Positions 8,318 through 16,770 of a DNA stretch of 64,000 nt are shown piece by piece. The DNA is from Canibacter zhoujuaniae (GTDB taxonomy: Bacteria; Actinomycetota; Actinomycetes; Actinomycetales; Microbacteriaceae), in the NCBI RefSeq assembly GCF_011752015.1, contig NZ_JAAIKA010000001.1, positions 558,001-622,000 of the forward strand, read 5' to 3'. The translations under genes were made by a program, and so were the position numbers. The notes under the pieces are model-generated. The model was given only the letters and a program-made list of their open reading frames with translations, made no database searches and had not been told where the DNA came from. The first letter of the stretch is position 1, and every line of letters begins with the position of its first letter.

Positions 8318-9760
8318 GTGACAAGCACAGCAAAAACCGCCGGAAATCTCTCGGCACTGGATAAATTCTTCGAGATCACTAAGCGCGGCTCAACCGTCGG
8401 TAAAGAAATCCGCGGTGGCGTCGTCACCTTCTTCGCGATGGCCTACATCGTGGTGCTAAACCCAATCATTCTCGGCGGCAAAGAAGACATCGCCGGGCAG
8501 ATACTCGACCCCGCGCTCGTGGGCGCGGCCACCAGCCTCGCAGCGGGCTTCATGAGCATTTTGTTTGGCGTTATCGCTCGCCTACCGTTTGCTTTTGCCG
8601 CCGGACTCGGCATGAATTCATTCCTCGCAGTAAATGTTGTGGGCCTTGTCACCTGGCAAGAGGCAATGGGTATCGTTGTGATTAACGGCCTAGTGATCTG
8701 TCTGCTAGGGGCGACCGGCGCACGTCTGGCTATCTACCGCGCAGTACCCGCCTCACTAAAGGCGGCAATCAGCGTTGCGATTGGTTTCTTCATCGCTTTT
8801 ATCGGGTTTGTAAACGCCGGGTTCGTCACCCGCACCCCGGGCGGCCCACCGGTACAGCTTGGAACTGACGGCTCGATCGTATCCCCACCAACCGTCATTT
8901 TTGTGCTCACCCTGATCCTCGCTGGGGTGCTGGTTGCCCGTCGCGTTAACGGCGCTATTCTGATCGCTCTGGTCATTGGCACGATTGCATCAATTATTTT
9001 TGAGGCGATCAGCCCCATCGGTTCAAAGTATGCACCGGAAAGCAACGGTATCGGCTGGGAGTCGAGCGTGCCCACCCTGCCAGAGGCAATCGTAACCCTG
9101 CCAGACTTCTCACTCGTTGGCCAGGTCGATGTTTTCGGATCATTCGCGCGCGTTGGCATAATCTCTGCGCTGATGCTGCTCTTCACTCTGGTCTTTACCA
9201 ACTTTTTTGATGCTATCGGCACCATGAACGGCCTCTCGAAAGGCGCAAGTCTGCAAGATCAGGCTGGCGAGTTTCCGCGCATTAAAAGCGCTTTCCTCGT
9301 GGAAGGTGTTGGCGCGGTTGTTGGTGGCGCTACTTCAAGCTCCTCAACAACTGTTTTCGTTGAAAGCGCTGCCGGTATTGGTGAGGGTGCGCGCACCGGC
9401 CTAGCTTCGATAACCACAGGTGCGCTTCTGTTTTTGACCGCGTTCTTTACCCCGCTCACCGCTCTCGTTCCGATTGAGATCGGTTCGGCTGCCCTTGTGC
9501 TTGTTGGCACCATGATGATGAGTCAGGTGACAGAAATTGAGTGGAGTGACTTCTATGTTGCACTGCCAGCGTTCCTAACCATAGCTGCGATGCCGCTCAC
9601 CTATTCAATTGCAAACGGCATTGGTGTCGGCTTTGTTTCGTACGTGCTGATTAATCTATTTGGCGGCCGAGCAAAGCGGGTGCACCCAATCCTGTTTATC
9701 GTTGCGGCTGGGTTCATCCTATTCTTCACACGTGGGCCGCTCGAGAGTCTTTTGAGTTAG
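8318..9760 (+). CDS. NCS2 family purine permease (AzgA/GhxP-like)
   Basis: Inner-membrane nucleobase:proton symporter, 480 residues with about 12-14 membrane segments. The N-terminus GGVVTFFAMAYIVVLNP and the following GLGMNSFLAVNVV are hallmarks of the AzgA-type branch that takes up hypoxanthine, guanine or adenine. TFVFTNFFDAIGTM-type and SSSSTTVFVESAAGIGEGARTGL motifs are also present. I chose GTG 8318, with GAGGA eleven bases upstream, because the in-frame sequence before it (from 8243) overlaps the likely promoter and does not look like protein. It is monocistronic and ends near a long hairpin. Confidence 0.92.
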   Translation: MTSTAKTAGNLSALDKFFEITKRGSTVGKEIRGGVVTFFAMAYIVVLNPIILGGKEDIAGQILDPALVGAATSLAAGFMSILFGVIARLPFAFAAGLGMNSFLAVNVVGLVTWQEAMGIVVINGLVICLLGATGARLAIYRAVPASLKAAISVAIGFFIAFIGFVNAGFVTRTPGGPPVQLGTDGSIVSPPTVIFVLTLILAGVLVARRVNGAILIALVIGTIASIIFEAISPIGSKYAPESNGIGWESSVPTLPEAIVTLPDFSLVGQVDVFGSFARVGIISALMLLFTLVFTNFFDAIGTMNGLSKGASLQDQAGEFPRIKSAFLVEGVGAVVGGATSSSSTTVFVESAAGIGEGARTGLASITTGALLFLTAFFTPLTALVPIEIGSAALVLVGTMMMSQVTEIEWSDFYVALPAFLTIAAMPLTYSIANGIGVGFVSYVLINLFGGRAKRVHPILFIVAAGFILFFTRGPLESLLS

Positions 9761-9790
9761 GCCTACTGACCTATAAACCCACCTACAGTC

Positions 9791-9830
9791 TTTTGTGGGG
9801 GTATCGCGGTTTAGCGATGCCCCCACAAAA
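9791..9830. terminator. long stem-loop after purine permease gene
   Basis: A 17-bp stem with one G-T wobble (9791-9807 with 9814-9830) and a 6-nt loop lies 30 bases after the stop. It has no T-run outside the stem, although the stem base itself is TTTT/AAAA. It probably ends the permease transcript. Confidence 0.7.
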
Positions 9831-9870
9831 GGATCCGCTGTTTTAGTATGGGTGTTAAATATCGCGGTAA

Positions 9871-9910
9871 TAAAAAACCTCGGTTTAGTTCACAAGAACC
9901 AAACCGAGGT
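9871..9910 (-). terminator. rho-independent terminator of rpsO
   Basis: On the minus strand the arms 9896-9910 and 9877-9891 form a 15-bp stem with one mismatch and a 4-nt loop, followed by a run of T (complement of 9872-9876). It lies 20 bases after the rpsO stop. Confidence 0.9.
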
Positions 9911-9929
9911 AATTATTAAAACTCGTAAT

Positions 9930-10199
9930 TTATCGACGCAGACCGAGGCGCTCAATGAGGCTGCGGTAGCGCTCGATATCTATCTTCTGCAGGTAGCCGA
10001 GCAGACGACGACGCTGACCAACGAGCAGCAGCAAACCGCGACGTGAGTGGTGGTCGTGCTTGTGGGTCTTCAGATGCTCGGTAAGATCCTTAATGCGACG
10101 TGAGAGGATAGCAACCTGCACCTCTGGTGAACCCGTGTCACCTGGCTTGGTTGCGTACTCTGCAATGATTTCCTGCTTTACCTTCGGGTCAAGTGACAT
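9930..10199 (-). CDS. rpsO: 30S ribosomal protein S15
   Basis: Primary 16S rRNA-binding protein of the small-subunit platform. From ATG 10199 it has 89 residues, the standard length, with [17 protein letters not shown] and the [23 protein letters not shown] rRNA-contact helix. The good ribosome site GAAAGG is six to seven bases before this ATG, so the longer in-frame start at 10235 is rejected. It stands alone with its own terminator; the usual downstream partner pnp is not here. Confidence 0.97.
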   Translation of the reverse strand: MSLDPKVKQEIIAEYATKPGDTGSPEVQVAILSRRIKDLTEHLKTHKHDHHSRRGLLLLVGQRRRLLGYLQKIDIERYRSLIERLGLRR

Positions 10200-10280
10200 G
10201 AGGCACCTTTCGTGTTGCTGCGCGGCGCCGGTCACCCTTTGTGCCGGCTCTCTCTAACCGCGGCCGTTATACGGCAGCCT
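10200..10280 (-). promoter_or_regulatory. structured 5' leader of rpsO, possible S15 autoregulatory element
   Basis: Read on the minus strand, the region before rpsO contains the hairpin GCCGT-ATA-ACGGC and then arms GCCGG and CCGGC enclosing an AAAGGG-containing loop. S15 autoregulates through structured leaders in several phyla, including actinobacteria (known biology). That this leader binds S15 is inference from position and folding only. Confidence 0.4.
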
Positions 10281-10349
10281 TTCAATCTTAGCACTAGCAT
10301 CTGACTTAACACCACACAGTCAAACAAAACGACACCCTCCAGCGCCCGC

Positions 10350-10355
10350 TAGGCT
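10350..10355 (+). promoter_or_regulatory. -10 box TAGGCT, probable leaderless start
   Basis: TAGGCT ends seven bases before the ATG at 10363, and no Shine-Dalgarno sequence is present. This spacing puts the transcription start on the A of the ATG. Confidence 0.6.
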
Positions 10356-10362
10356 TAAAATT

Positions 10363-11202
10363 ATGAACCTCAATGCCCTCTCATACTCCGACCTCACTGA
10401 GCTAAGGAGTCTCGCCGAGCGTGTCGCTCGTGATGCCGGCACACACGTCCGCAACTTACGTGAAAAAGGCGTAACAGTTGCTGCCGCTAAAAGTTCACCG
10501 GTAGATATTGTGACGCTCGGTGATCAAGCAGCAGAGCAGATTATTGTTGCGGAGTTGCGCGACTGGCGTCACAGCGACGCGATCCTCGGAGAAGAGGGCA
10601 CGAATCGCGCTGGCGCGTCCGGCATCACTTGGATCCTTGATCCGATTGACGGCACAACCAACTATTTCTACAACCAGCCGAACTATTGCGTTAGTGTCGC
10701 TGCCTGCGTTGCCGACACCAGCTACAGCGAAGGATACCGCGCAGTTGCCGGCGCCGTCTATGTGCCCACCAGCGCAGAGCTCTTCTCAGCTGCGGCCGGA
10801 TTGGGTGCCACTCTGAACGGGAAAAAATTGCGGATCAACGAGGCTGCGCCACTGTCTGAGAGCCTTATCGCAACCGGATTTGGCTACAGCGCCAAGAAGC
10901 GAGCCCGTCAAGCAGAAGTTCTTTTAGAGGTGCTACCCCGGGTGCGAGATATCCGTCGTTCCGGCTCTGCTGCATACGATCTCTGCGCACTGGCAGCTGG
11001 TCGCCTCGACGCTTACTATGAAGCAGGCTTAAAAGTTTGGGACTACGCGGCTGCCGAACTAATAGCACGTGAAGCAGGAGCGACAGTAACCGGAGCAGCC
11101 GCAGCGGGTGTTATAAGCAGTAAGCCGGGCACGCCACTATTAATCGCGGGCCCGGCCGAAACTGTTAAAGCGCTGCAGCCGTTGCTGCCGGCACTTAAGT
11201 AA
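10363..11202 (+). CDS. inositol monophosphatase family protein
   Basis: Mg-dependent phosphatase of the IMPase/FIG superfamily, 279 residues, cytoplasmic. All three metal-binding signatures are present: GEEG at 76-79, DPIDGTTN at 93-100 and the C-terminal WDYAA near 227. The family dephosphorylates inositol-1-phosphate, fructose-1,6-bisphosphate, histidinol phosphate or 3'-phosphoadenosine phosphate; the sequence does not choose among them. It appears monocistronic and leaderless, and its stop is seven bases from the convergent FKBP gene. Confidence 0.92.
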   Translation: MNLNALSYSDLTELRSLAERVARDAGTHVRNLREKGVTVAAAKSSPVDIVTLGDQAAEQIIVAELRDWRHSDAILGEEGTNRAGASGITWILDPIDGTTNYFYNQPNYCVSVAACVADTSYSEGYRAVAGAVYVPTSAELFSAAAGLGATLNGKKLRINEAAPLSESLIATGFGYSAKKRARQAEVLLEVLPRVRDIRRSGSAAYDLCALAAGRLDAYYEAGLKVWDYAAAELIAREAGATVTGAAAAGVISSKPGTPLLIAGPAETVKALQPLLPALK

Positions 11203-11209
11203 CTGGGGA

Positions 11210-11575
11210 TTACTTCACACCAAGCAGGTCAATAACGAATACCAGCGTCTTTTTTGCGAGTGGATGGCCGGGTGCCACACCGTATGCGAGACGTGGCGGC
11301 ACAATGAGCTTCCTGCGACCGCCAACCTTCATGCCTGGGATGCCCTGCTTCCAGCCCTCTACGAGCTGTGCGAGCGGAAAGTTGATGCTCTCGCCGCGAC
11401 TCCATGAAGAATCAAACTCTTCACCGGTTTCGTAGTCAACACCGAGATAGTGCACGTCAACAGTTGACGATGCAACAGCCTCGGCACCATCGCCAACCAC
11501 GATGTCTTCAATCACGAGCTCAGTCGGTGCTGGCCCTTCTGGGAAAGGAACTTCTGGGCGTTCTAAATTAGTCAT
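11210..11575 (-). CDS. FKBP-type peptidyl-prolyl cis-trans isomerase
   Basis: Small cytoplasmic foldase of 121 residues, single FKBP domain, no signal peptide. Conserved active-site features include VHYLGVDYETGEEFDSSW, the EGWKQGIPGMKVGGRRKLIVPPRLAYG block and the closing VFVIDLLGVK strand. The protein starts MTNLERPEV, as in many actinobacterial cytosolic FKBPs. No strong ribosome site is visible before ATG 11575. It lies convergent to the IMPase gene and divergent from the FAH gene, with only 59 bases between the two start codons for both promoters. Confidence 0.95.
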   Translation of the reverse strand: MTNLERPEVPFPEGPAPTELVIEDIVVGDGAEAVASSTVDVHYLGVDYETGEEFDSSWSRGESINFPLAQLVEGWKQGIPGMKVGGRRKLIVPPRLAYGVAPGHPLAKKTLVFVIDLLGVK

Positions 11576-11622
11576 ATTTCAATTCTTGCAAACATGCCTG
11601 AAAAATCTCAGACAGTACTGGG

Positions 11623-11628
11623 TAGGCT
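11623..11628 (+). promoter_or_regulatory. -10 box TAGGCT, probable leaderless start
   Basis: TAGGCT followed by six bases and then the GTG at 11635. The ten bases TAGGCTTAAA are identical to those before the gene at 10363. Confidence 0.6.
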
Positions 11629-11634
11629 TAAAGG

Positions 11635-12501
11635 GTGAAGTTTGCGCACATAAAGAATTCATCAACCTCCGTTCTTGAACTCGCTGTAGTGTCTGGCGAC
11701 CGCGCAATCCCAGTTTCTTTGCTCGGGCAGTCGGCACGCACACTGCAAGAACTCATCAATCAAGGTGCGACTGCTCTTGACCTGCTCCGTGAAGCACTAG
11801 GCTCAGCTGGCCCAGAGGCTGGAGTGCCCTTAGACAGCGTCACCTGGGGCCCAGCAGTAATCGCACCACCGGTGACCCTAGCTGTTGGCCTAAATTATGA
11901 TGAGCACGCTAGCGAATTAAGCCTGGACAATGATTCCGGGCCGGTGCTCTTCTCACTGTTTCCAAACTCATTGGGTGCACACGAAGCAACCGTTGAACTT
12001 CCGACGGCGGTAACGCGGGAGGTTGATTATGAGGGTGAGCTCGGCGTCATCATTGGCAAACCCGCAAAGAACGTCAAACTTGAAGAAGCGCTCGACTACG
12101 TTTTTGGTTACACAGTAGTAAACGATATGACCGCCCGTAATCTGCAGTTTCAAGAACCGCAGTGGTCACGCTGTAAATCCTTCGACGGCTTTTCGCCGGT
12201 TGGCCCGGTTGTGGTAACCGCTGATGAAATCCCTGACCCACAGAATCTTGCTATCACAACAGACTTTGACGGGCTGCGCGTGCAGGACTCAAACACCCGT
12301 TTTATGATTCGCTCTGTCGCGCAACTGATTGTGTCGCTCTCGCAGGCCACTACACTGCAACCGGGCACTCTTATTTCAACCGGCTCCCCCGGCGGTGCCG
12401 GCCGCAGCCGCAAACCCCCGCTTTATTTCAAAGAGGGCACCGAGTGCACTGTCACGATCGAGGGTATTGGCGCGCTCACAACACGCACCGTTGAGATTTA
12501 A
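11635..12501 (+). CDS. fumarylacetoacetate hydrolase (FAH) family protein
   Basis: Metal-dependent C-C hydrolase/decarboxylase of the FAH superfamily, 288 residues, cytoplasmic. Family hallmarks: GLNYDEHASE at the active-site loop, VDYEGELGVIIGK with the metal-binding Glu residues, GYTVVNDMTARNLQ, and KSFDGFSPVGP. Members cleave acylpyruvates or act on hydroxypenta/heptadienedioates in aromatic degradation. No aromatic pathway genes are nearby, so an acylpyruvase or oxaloacetate-decarboxylase-like role is equally possible. GTG start without ribosome site; ends at a very long terminator. Confidence 0.9.
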   Translation: MKFAHIKNSSTSVLELAVVSGDRAIPVSLLGQSARTLQELINQGATALDLLREALGSAGPEAGVPLDSVTWGPAVIAPPVTLAVGLNYDEHASELSLDNDSGPVLFSLFPNSLGAHEATVELPTAVTREVDYEGELGVIIGKPAKNVKLEEALDYVFGYTVVNDMTARNLQFQEPQWSRCKSFDGFSPVGPVVVTADEIPDPQNLAITTDFDGLRVQDSNTRFMIRSVAQLIVSLSQATTLQPGTLISTGSPGGAGRSRKPPLYFKEGTECTVTIEGIGALTTRTVEI

Positions 12502-12530
12502 TCTATGCGCCAAGCCGCTTCGGTTGGCAT

Positions 12531-12579
12531 AAATTTTGTGGGCCGGGTTGTTTTTGAAACAACCCGGCCCACAAAATTT
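12531..12579. terminator. bidirectional terminator, 23-bp perfect stem
   Basis: Perfect inverted repeat 12531-12553 with 12557-12579 and a 3-nt loop between the convergent FAH and aspA genes. The outer A/T and inner G/C pattern gives a T-rich exit on both strands. Confidence 0.9.
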
Positions 12580-12609
12580 GTTTAATTAGCTTTGCGCTTA
12601 AGAGGTCTT

Positions 12610-14100
12610 TTAGCCCTCACCTAGAGCGCTGGTGCTGTCAACCTCGCTCCGATCCGACACTTTGTGCGCTTCACGCACCGCATCGGTATCTGGCGCCAGG
12701 CCCGCTAGTTTCGCTGGTTGCAGCAGCTCTTCAAGCTCATCTGCATCGAGCAGGTCACGTGCAACAACCAGGTCACGAATAGGTTCGTTGTTAGCGAGAG
12801 CCTCTTTTGCCAGTTTGGCTGCCTCTGCATAACCGATAACCGGTGCAAGAGCAGTGATCACGGTGACAGAACGCGCAACAGTGTCAGCGAGGTGTGTCTC
12901 ATTTGCGGTGATACCGTCAACACAGTTCACACGCAGTGTCTTGCAGGCGCGTTCGAGCCAGGTAATTGACTGGAACAGTGAGTGCGCAATAATCGGCTCG
13001 AAGGCATTCAGCTGCAACTGCCCGGCCTCAACAGCCATCGAAACAGTCACATCAGCGCCGGCAACATTGTATGCAACCTGCGACACCGCCTCTGGAATCA
13101 CCGGATTAACCTTACCGGGCATAATCGATGAGCCAGCCTGACGAGCTGGCAGATTAATCTCACCGAGACCCGCCTGCGGCCCTGAAGAGAGCAGACGAAG
13201 GTCGTTAGAAATTTTTGAAAGCTTCAGGCCCAGACGCTTTAGCGCCCCTGAGAATGTCACAAAAACGCCGGTGTCGCTGGTTGACTCGATAAGGTCGCCG
13301 GCCGTTTCAAGCGGAATACCCGTCACCTCGCGCAGATGCTTGATAACAGCCTCTTTGTATCCGACAGCCGCGTTAATCCCGGTGCCAATTGCTGTGGCGC
13401 CCATATTCACTTCATAGAGCAGCTCAACAGCTTCCTGCAGCCGGTCGAGATCCTCACGCAGAGTCACACCAAATGCGTTGAACTCCTGGCCGAGAGTCAT
13501 CGGCACAGCGTCCTGCAGCTGAGTGCGACCAACCTTTAGAATGCTCGAAAATTCTTTGCCCTTGCTCTCGAATGAGCTTGCGAGCAGTTCGAGCTCTTCA
13601 AGCAGGTGGCGAATAGAAAACACCAAAGCAATTTTGATCGCAGTCGGGTAGGTGTCATTGGTTGACTGACTGCGGTTGGTGTGATCGTTCGGGTTAATGA
13701 ACGCGTAATCACCCTTCGGATGCCCGGCCATTTCAAGCGCACGGTTCGTGATTACCTCGTTTGCGTTCATGTTTGTCGAGGTGCCGGCACCACCCTGCAC
13801 CACGCCAACAACGAACTGGTCGATAAGCGCACCGCCCTTGATCTCTTCACACGCGCGATCAATATAGGTTGCTTTCTGCTCATCGAGCGCACCAATTTCT
13901 AGGTTGGCCCGCACCGCAGCCTGCTTCACACAAGCGAACGCCTTAACAAAATCGGGATAGACAGAGATCGGGCGCCTAGAGATCGGAAAGTTCTCGAGCG
14001 CACGTGCCGTGTGCACGCCCCAGTAAGCAGTGGTTGGCACCTCAACTGAACCGAGTGAATCGGTTTCGGTGCGTGTTAGCGTTGCGAGGTAATCTGCCAT
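12610..14100 (-). CDS. aspA: aspartate ammonia-lyase
   Basis: Converts L-aspartate to fumarate and ammonia. The 496-residue protein is of the fumarase/aspartase superfamily. It shows GGAGTSTNMNANEVI near 103-117, the NRSQSTND block near 142-149 and the catalytic SS loop GSSIMPGKVNP at 323-333. The GGAG before ATG 14100 is 12 bases away, so initiation is probably weak. The C-terminus carries a charged tail beyond the usual end. Together with the asparaginase at 57577 it gives a route from asparagine to fumarate. Fumarase class II is the main alternative, but the TSTNMNANEVI and T-N-D-T-Y-P pattern fits aspartase better. Confidence 0.92.
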   Translation of the reverse strand: MADYLATLTRTETDSLGSVEVPTTAYWGVHTARALENFPISRRPISVYPDFVKAFACVKQAAVRANLEIGALDEQKATYIDRACEEIKGGALIDQFVVGVVQGGAGTSTNMNANEVITNRALEMAGHPKGDYAFINPNDHTNRSQSTNDTYPTAIKIALVFSIRHLLEELELLASSFESKGKEFSSILKVGRTQLQDAVPMTLGQEFNAFGVTLREDLDRLQEAVELLYEVNMGATAIGTGINAAVGYKEAVIKHLREVTGIPLETAGDLIESTSDTGVFVTFSGALKRLGLKLSKISNDLRLLSSGPQAGLGEINLPARQAGSSIMPGKVNPVIPEAVSQVAYNVAGADVTVSMAVEAGQLQLNAFEPIIAHSLFQSITWLERACKTLRVNCVDGITANETHLADTVARSVTVITALAPVIGYAEAAKLAKEALANNEPIRDLVVARDLLDADELEELLQPAKLAGLAPDTDAVREAHKVSDRSEVDSTSALGEG

Positions 14101-14162
14101 TGTGTATTGCTACTCCATTGTCACTGCCGACACCTAAGCATCGGGGTCTAATACTTGCTAGC

Positions 14163-14184
14163 ACCTAGGCTACTCCCTCTAGGT
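14163..14184. promoter_or_regulatory. ACCTAG-N10-CTAGGT inverted repeat upstream of aspA
   Basis: Six-base perfect arms separated by ten bases (two half-sites about 1.5 turns apart centre to centre) lie 63 bases before the aspA start. Possible operator; short enough that chance is not excluded. Confidence 0.3.
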
Positions 14185-14260
14185 CTCTTGTGCACTAAAA
14201 CGCGCTAAATCTGAAACGGCAAATTCCGTTATTTTTGACAGATCTGCGCAGGCAGTTAGC

Positions 14261-15136
14261 CTAGAACTTTGATTCGCTTTCAACTAAGCGGCGGATCCGA
14301 TCCGCAATCGGCGGGTGGGTAGAAAACATGCGCTGCATCGCTCCGGGGCGAGTTGGATCTGCGAGCCACATATGAGCCATCGATGACTGTTGGCGCTCAA
14401 GAGGACGCGCATGACTACTAATCTTGTGTAGCGCGCTAGCAAGAGCTGTCGGGTGTCTGGTTATGAACGCGCCGGTTGCGTCTGCAAGATATTCCCTCTG
14501 CCGCGAGATCGCAAGCTGCACAACTGTTGCAACCAGCGGCGCCACAAGCATCGCGACCAGGCCAAAAACGAGCACTACCGGGTTGTTGTTATTGTTATTT
14601 TGCCGCCCAAAAAAGGCCATGCGCATCAGCACATCAGAGAGAATGCCCACAGCAACCACAAGACCGTAAACAATCATATTGACGCGAATGTCATAATTGC
14701 GCACATGTCCCAGCTCATGCGCCATAACTCCCTCAAGCTCAGCGTCGTTAAGAATCTCTAGCAGGCCCGTTGTCGCCGCAACTGACGCGGTCTCTGGGTT
14801 GCGACCGGTGGCGAAGGCGTTTGGAGCAGGGTCGTTAATGACATACACCTTAGGCATTGGCATTCCGGTTGTGATAGACAAATTCTCAACGGTGCGATAC
14901 AAACGCGGATTGTCACGTTCAGAAATCTCTTGTGCGCCAGACATCGCAAGCGCTTGCCGGCTCGCCATAAAGTATTGGAAAATCGCAAATAAAATTGCGC
15001 CAGCAACAACAGTAACGCTCACTGCAGTGCTGCGGTATGCCCAGCCGGCAAGCAGCCCAAGCCCGCCAATAATGAGTACGAAAATGAGCATATACAGAAT
15101 AGTGTTCACCTTATTGCGGCGAATAGCGCTGTACAT
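14261..15136 (-). CDS. htpX: M48 family zinc metalloprotease HtpX
   Basis: Membrane-bound protease of 291 residues that clears damaged membrane proteins. Two N-terminal membrane helices (about 13-33 and 38-58), the zinc motif HELGH at 140-144, the third ligand Glu215 in REYLADA, and two further helices around 155-210 are visible. An insertion QNNNNNNPV lies between helices 3 and 4. A GGGGGAG ribosome site precedes ATG 15136. It follows lemA by 20 bases; LemA-HtpX pairs are common and probably work together at the membrane. Confidence 0.95.
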   Translation of the reverse strand: MYSAIRRNKVNTILYMLIFVLIIGGLGLLAGWAYRSTAVSVTVVAGAILFAIFQYFMASRQALAMSGAQEISERDNPRLYRTVENLSITTGMPMPKVYVINDPAPNAFATGRNPETASVAATTGLLEILNDAELEGVMAHELGHVRNYDIRVNMIVYGLVVAVGILSDVLMRMAFFGRQNNNNNNPVVLVFGLVAMLVAPLVATVVQLAISRQREYLADATGAFITRHPTALASALHKISSHARPLERQQSSMAHMWLADPTRPGAMQRMFSTHPPIADRIRRLVESESKF

Positions 15137-15156
15137 ACTCCCCCTTTGTGAAGTGT

Positions 15157-15732
15157 TTAGGAGCCGAAATCAATGCGGGGTGGTTCAGAGATAGCCGCCA
15201 GCTCTTCAACCTCAAAGAAATCACGCTCTTTAAAGCCCATGCCGCGCACAAAGATGTTGTTCGGGAATAGCTGGATCTTGGTGTTGTAATCGCGCACACC
15301 CCCGTTATAAAAACGACGTGAGGCTTGGATTTTATTTTCTGTGTCAACCAGCGCGGACTGCAGTTCAAGGAAGTTCTGACTAGCCTGCAGCTGTGGATAG
15401 GCTTCGGCAACCGCAAAGATACTCTTCAGCGCCTGCTGCATCTGCCCCTCTGCCTGGGATGCTTCAGCCGGGGTTTGTGCGTTAATCGTCGCGGCTCTAG
15501 CGCGAGTCACGCTTTCAAACACACCCGACTCGTGGCTGGCATACCCTTTCACGGTTTCAACCAACTGCGGAATGAGATCTGCCCGGCGCTTCAGCTGCAC
15601 AGTGATATCACTCCAGGCTTCATCAACCCGGTTGCGCAGTTTAACCAGCGAGTTGTAGGTGACGACCACATACAGGCCGAGCACAAGCAACAAACCGACT
15701 GCCACGAGCCCAAGAATTAGTCCAATTTCCAT
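15157..15732 (-). CDS. lemA: LemA family protein
   Basis: Single-pass membrane protein of 191 residues from ATG 15732. One N-terminal helix (about 4-25) is followed by the LemA helical domain with [34 protein letters not shown] and the closing [12 protein letters not shown]. The N-out, short-tail topology is typical. The molecular function is unsettled; it is linked to HtpX-type proteases and envelope stress. The start is preceded by TAGAGT and six bases, with no ribosome site, so the lemA-htpX mRNA is probably leaderless. Confidence 0.95.
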   Translation of the reverse strand: MEIGLILGLVAVGLLLVLGLYVVVTYNSLVKLRNRVDEAWSDITVQLKRRADLIPQLVETVKGYASHESGVFESVTRARAATINAQTPAEASQAEGQMQQALKSIFAVAEAYPQLQASQNFLELQSALVDTENKIQASRRFYNGGVRDYNTKIQLFPNNIFVRGMGFKERDFFEVEELAAISEPPRIDFGS

Positions 15733-15738
15733 ACCCAA

Positions 15739-15744
15739 ACTCTA
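15739..15744 (-). promoter_or_regulatory. -10 box TAGAGT for lemA-htpX, probable leaderless start
   Basis: On the minus strand TAGAGT is followed by six bases and the ATG at 15732. Confidence 0.55.
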
Positions 15745-15891
15745 GCAGTCGCATCGTTACGATCCGCTGAAACTACAGCCGCTAGGGATAACCGCAGCCT
15801 GTGTAACACTCCCAGATACTGCCGAGAAAATTCTTCTACACTAAACAGTCATTAGACGTGACAACAATATTTACTATTGAAGGAGCAGATA

Positions 15892-16530
15892 ATGCGCGTA
15901 TACGTTGCGGGAGCTACTGGACGAGTCGCAGAACAGCTGATCAAACGGTTAACTGAAAACGGGCACACCGTTGTGGCTGGAGCTCGCAAACCCGAGAAGG
16001 TGCTTACCCGCCCAGGCGTCAATCCGCACGCTCTTGACTTGCACGCAAGCGTCGCTGATCTCACGCAGCTGCTGAAAGACTGTGACGCGGTTTATTTCAC
16101 AGCGGGCTCGCGCGGCAAAGACCTGCTGCAAACAGACGCGTTTGGAGCTGTCAAACTAATGCAGGCCGCAGAACAGGCGGGCGTCTCACGCTTCATTATG
16201 CTGAGCTCTATTTTTGCGACCGAGCCGGAAAAGTGGTCGGATCCAAATTTGGCAAAGATCACCAATTACAACATTGCTAAATTTTTTGCGGATCAATGGT
16301 TGCTGCACCAAACAAAACTTGATTACACAATTGTCCAACCGGGAAATTTGGTTGAGGCAGACTCTGGCTCAGGCAAGATTGCGGTGCATGTTTCACAGTC
16401 ACAGCCCAACACAATTCCCAATGTTGCTCACGTGTTGGCGGAAGCGTTAGAGCAACCGCGCACAATCGGAAAAATTATCCAGATGAGTGATGGCGAAACA
16501 CCCATTAAGGAAGCGCTCGCAAATTTATAG
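15892..16530 (+). CDS. NAD(P)-binding atypical SDR-family oxidoreductase
   Basis: Rossmann-fold protein of 212 residues with the N-terminal dinucleotide loop VAGATGRVAEQL. It lacks the YxxxK catalytic pair of classical SDRs and ends early, like the YhfK/NmrA-like atypical SDRs that bind NADP and may act as redox sensors or simple reductases. ATG 15892 is chosen because AAGGAG lies six bases upstream; a TTG at 15877 is rejected. It is flanked by the divergent lemA gene and the opposite-strand tRNA-Leu, so it is probably transcribed alone. Substrate unknown. Confidence 0.85.
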   Translation: MRVYVAGATGRVAEQLIKRLTENGHTVVAGARKPEKVLTRPGVNPHALDLHASVADLTQLLKDCDAVYFTAGSRGKDLLQTDAFGAVKLMQAAEQAGVSRFIMLSSIFATEPEKWSDPNLAKITNYNIAKFFADQWLLHQTKLDYTIVQPGNLVEADSGSGKIAVHVSQSQPNTIPNVAHVLAEALEQPRTIGKIIQMSDGETPIKEALANL

Positions 16531-16573
16531 CCGTAGATTCAATTAGCTGCTCAAAGAGGGAGCTGATTATTTG

Positions 16574-16655
16574 TACCCCCAGTCGGACTCGAACCGACAC
16601 ACCTTGCGGCAGCAGATTTTAAGTCTGCCGTGTCTACCAATTCCACCATAGGGGC
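16574..16655 (-). tRNA. tRNA-Leu (anticodon UAA)
   Basis: Cloverleaf read on the minus strand: acceptor GCCCCTA pairs with TGGGGGT (two G-U pairs), D arm with TTGGTAGAC, anticodon arm CAGA-CTTAAAA-TCTG giving anticodon UAA, a long variable arm as in class II tRNAs, and T arm GTCGG-TTCGAGT-CCGAC. The 3' CCA is not encoded. Confidence 0.95.
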
Positions 16656-16715
16656 GCCAGATATCGAGCATAGCACTTTGTGCGCCTGGGCGACATCTCA
16701 CCCGCTGGGAATATG

Positions 16716-16727
16716 TCTTGCGCAAGA
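16716..16727. promoter_or_regulatory. 12-bp perfect palindrome TCTTGCGCAAGA upstream of bioY
   Basis: A self-complementary 12-mer lies 44 bases before the bioY start, inside the probable promoter region. It may be an operator for a biotin-responsive repressor; it does not match the BioQ box known from corynebacteria. Confidence 0.35.
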
Positions 16728-16770
16728 ATAGATAACTGCTGTTAAATTTCTAAAAAAGAAGGAGACATAG

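Noticed and set aside
14424-14761. Plus-strand open frames opposite htpX
   Set aside because: They are shadows of htpX: Ser/Arg/Cys-rich, no ribosome site, and the minus-strand frame carries HELGH and membrane helices.
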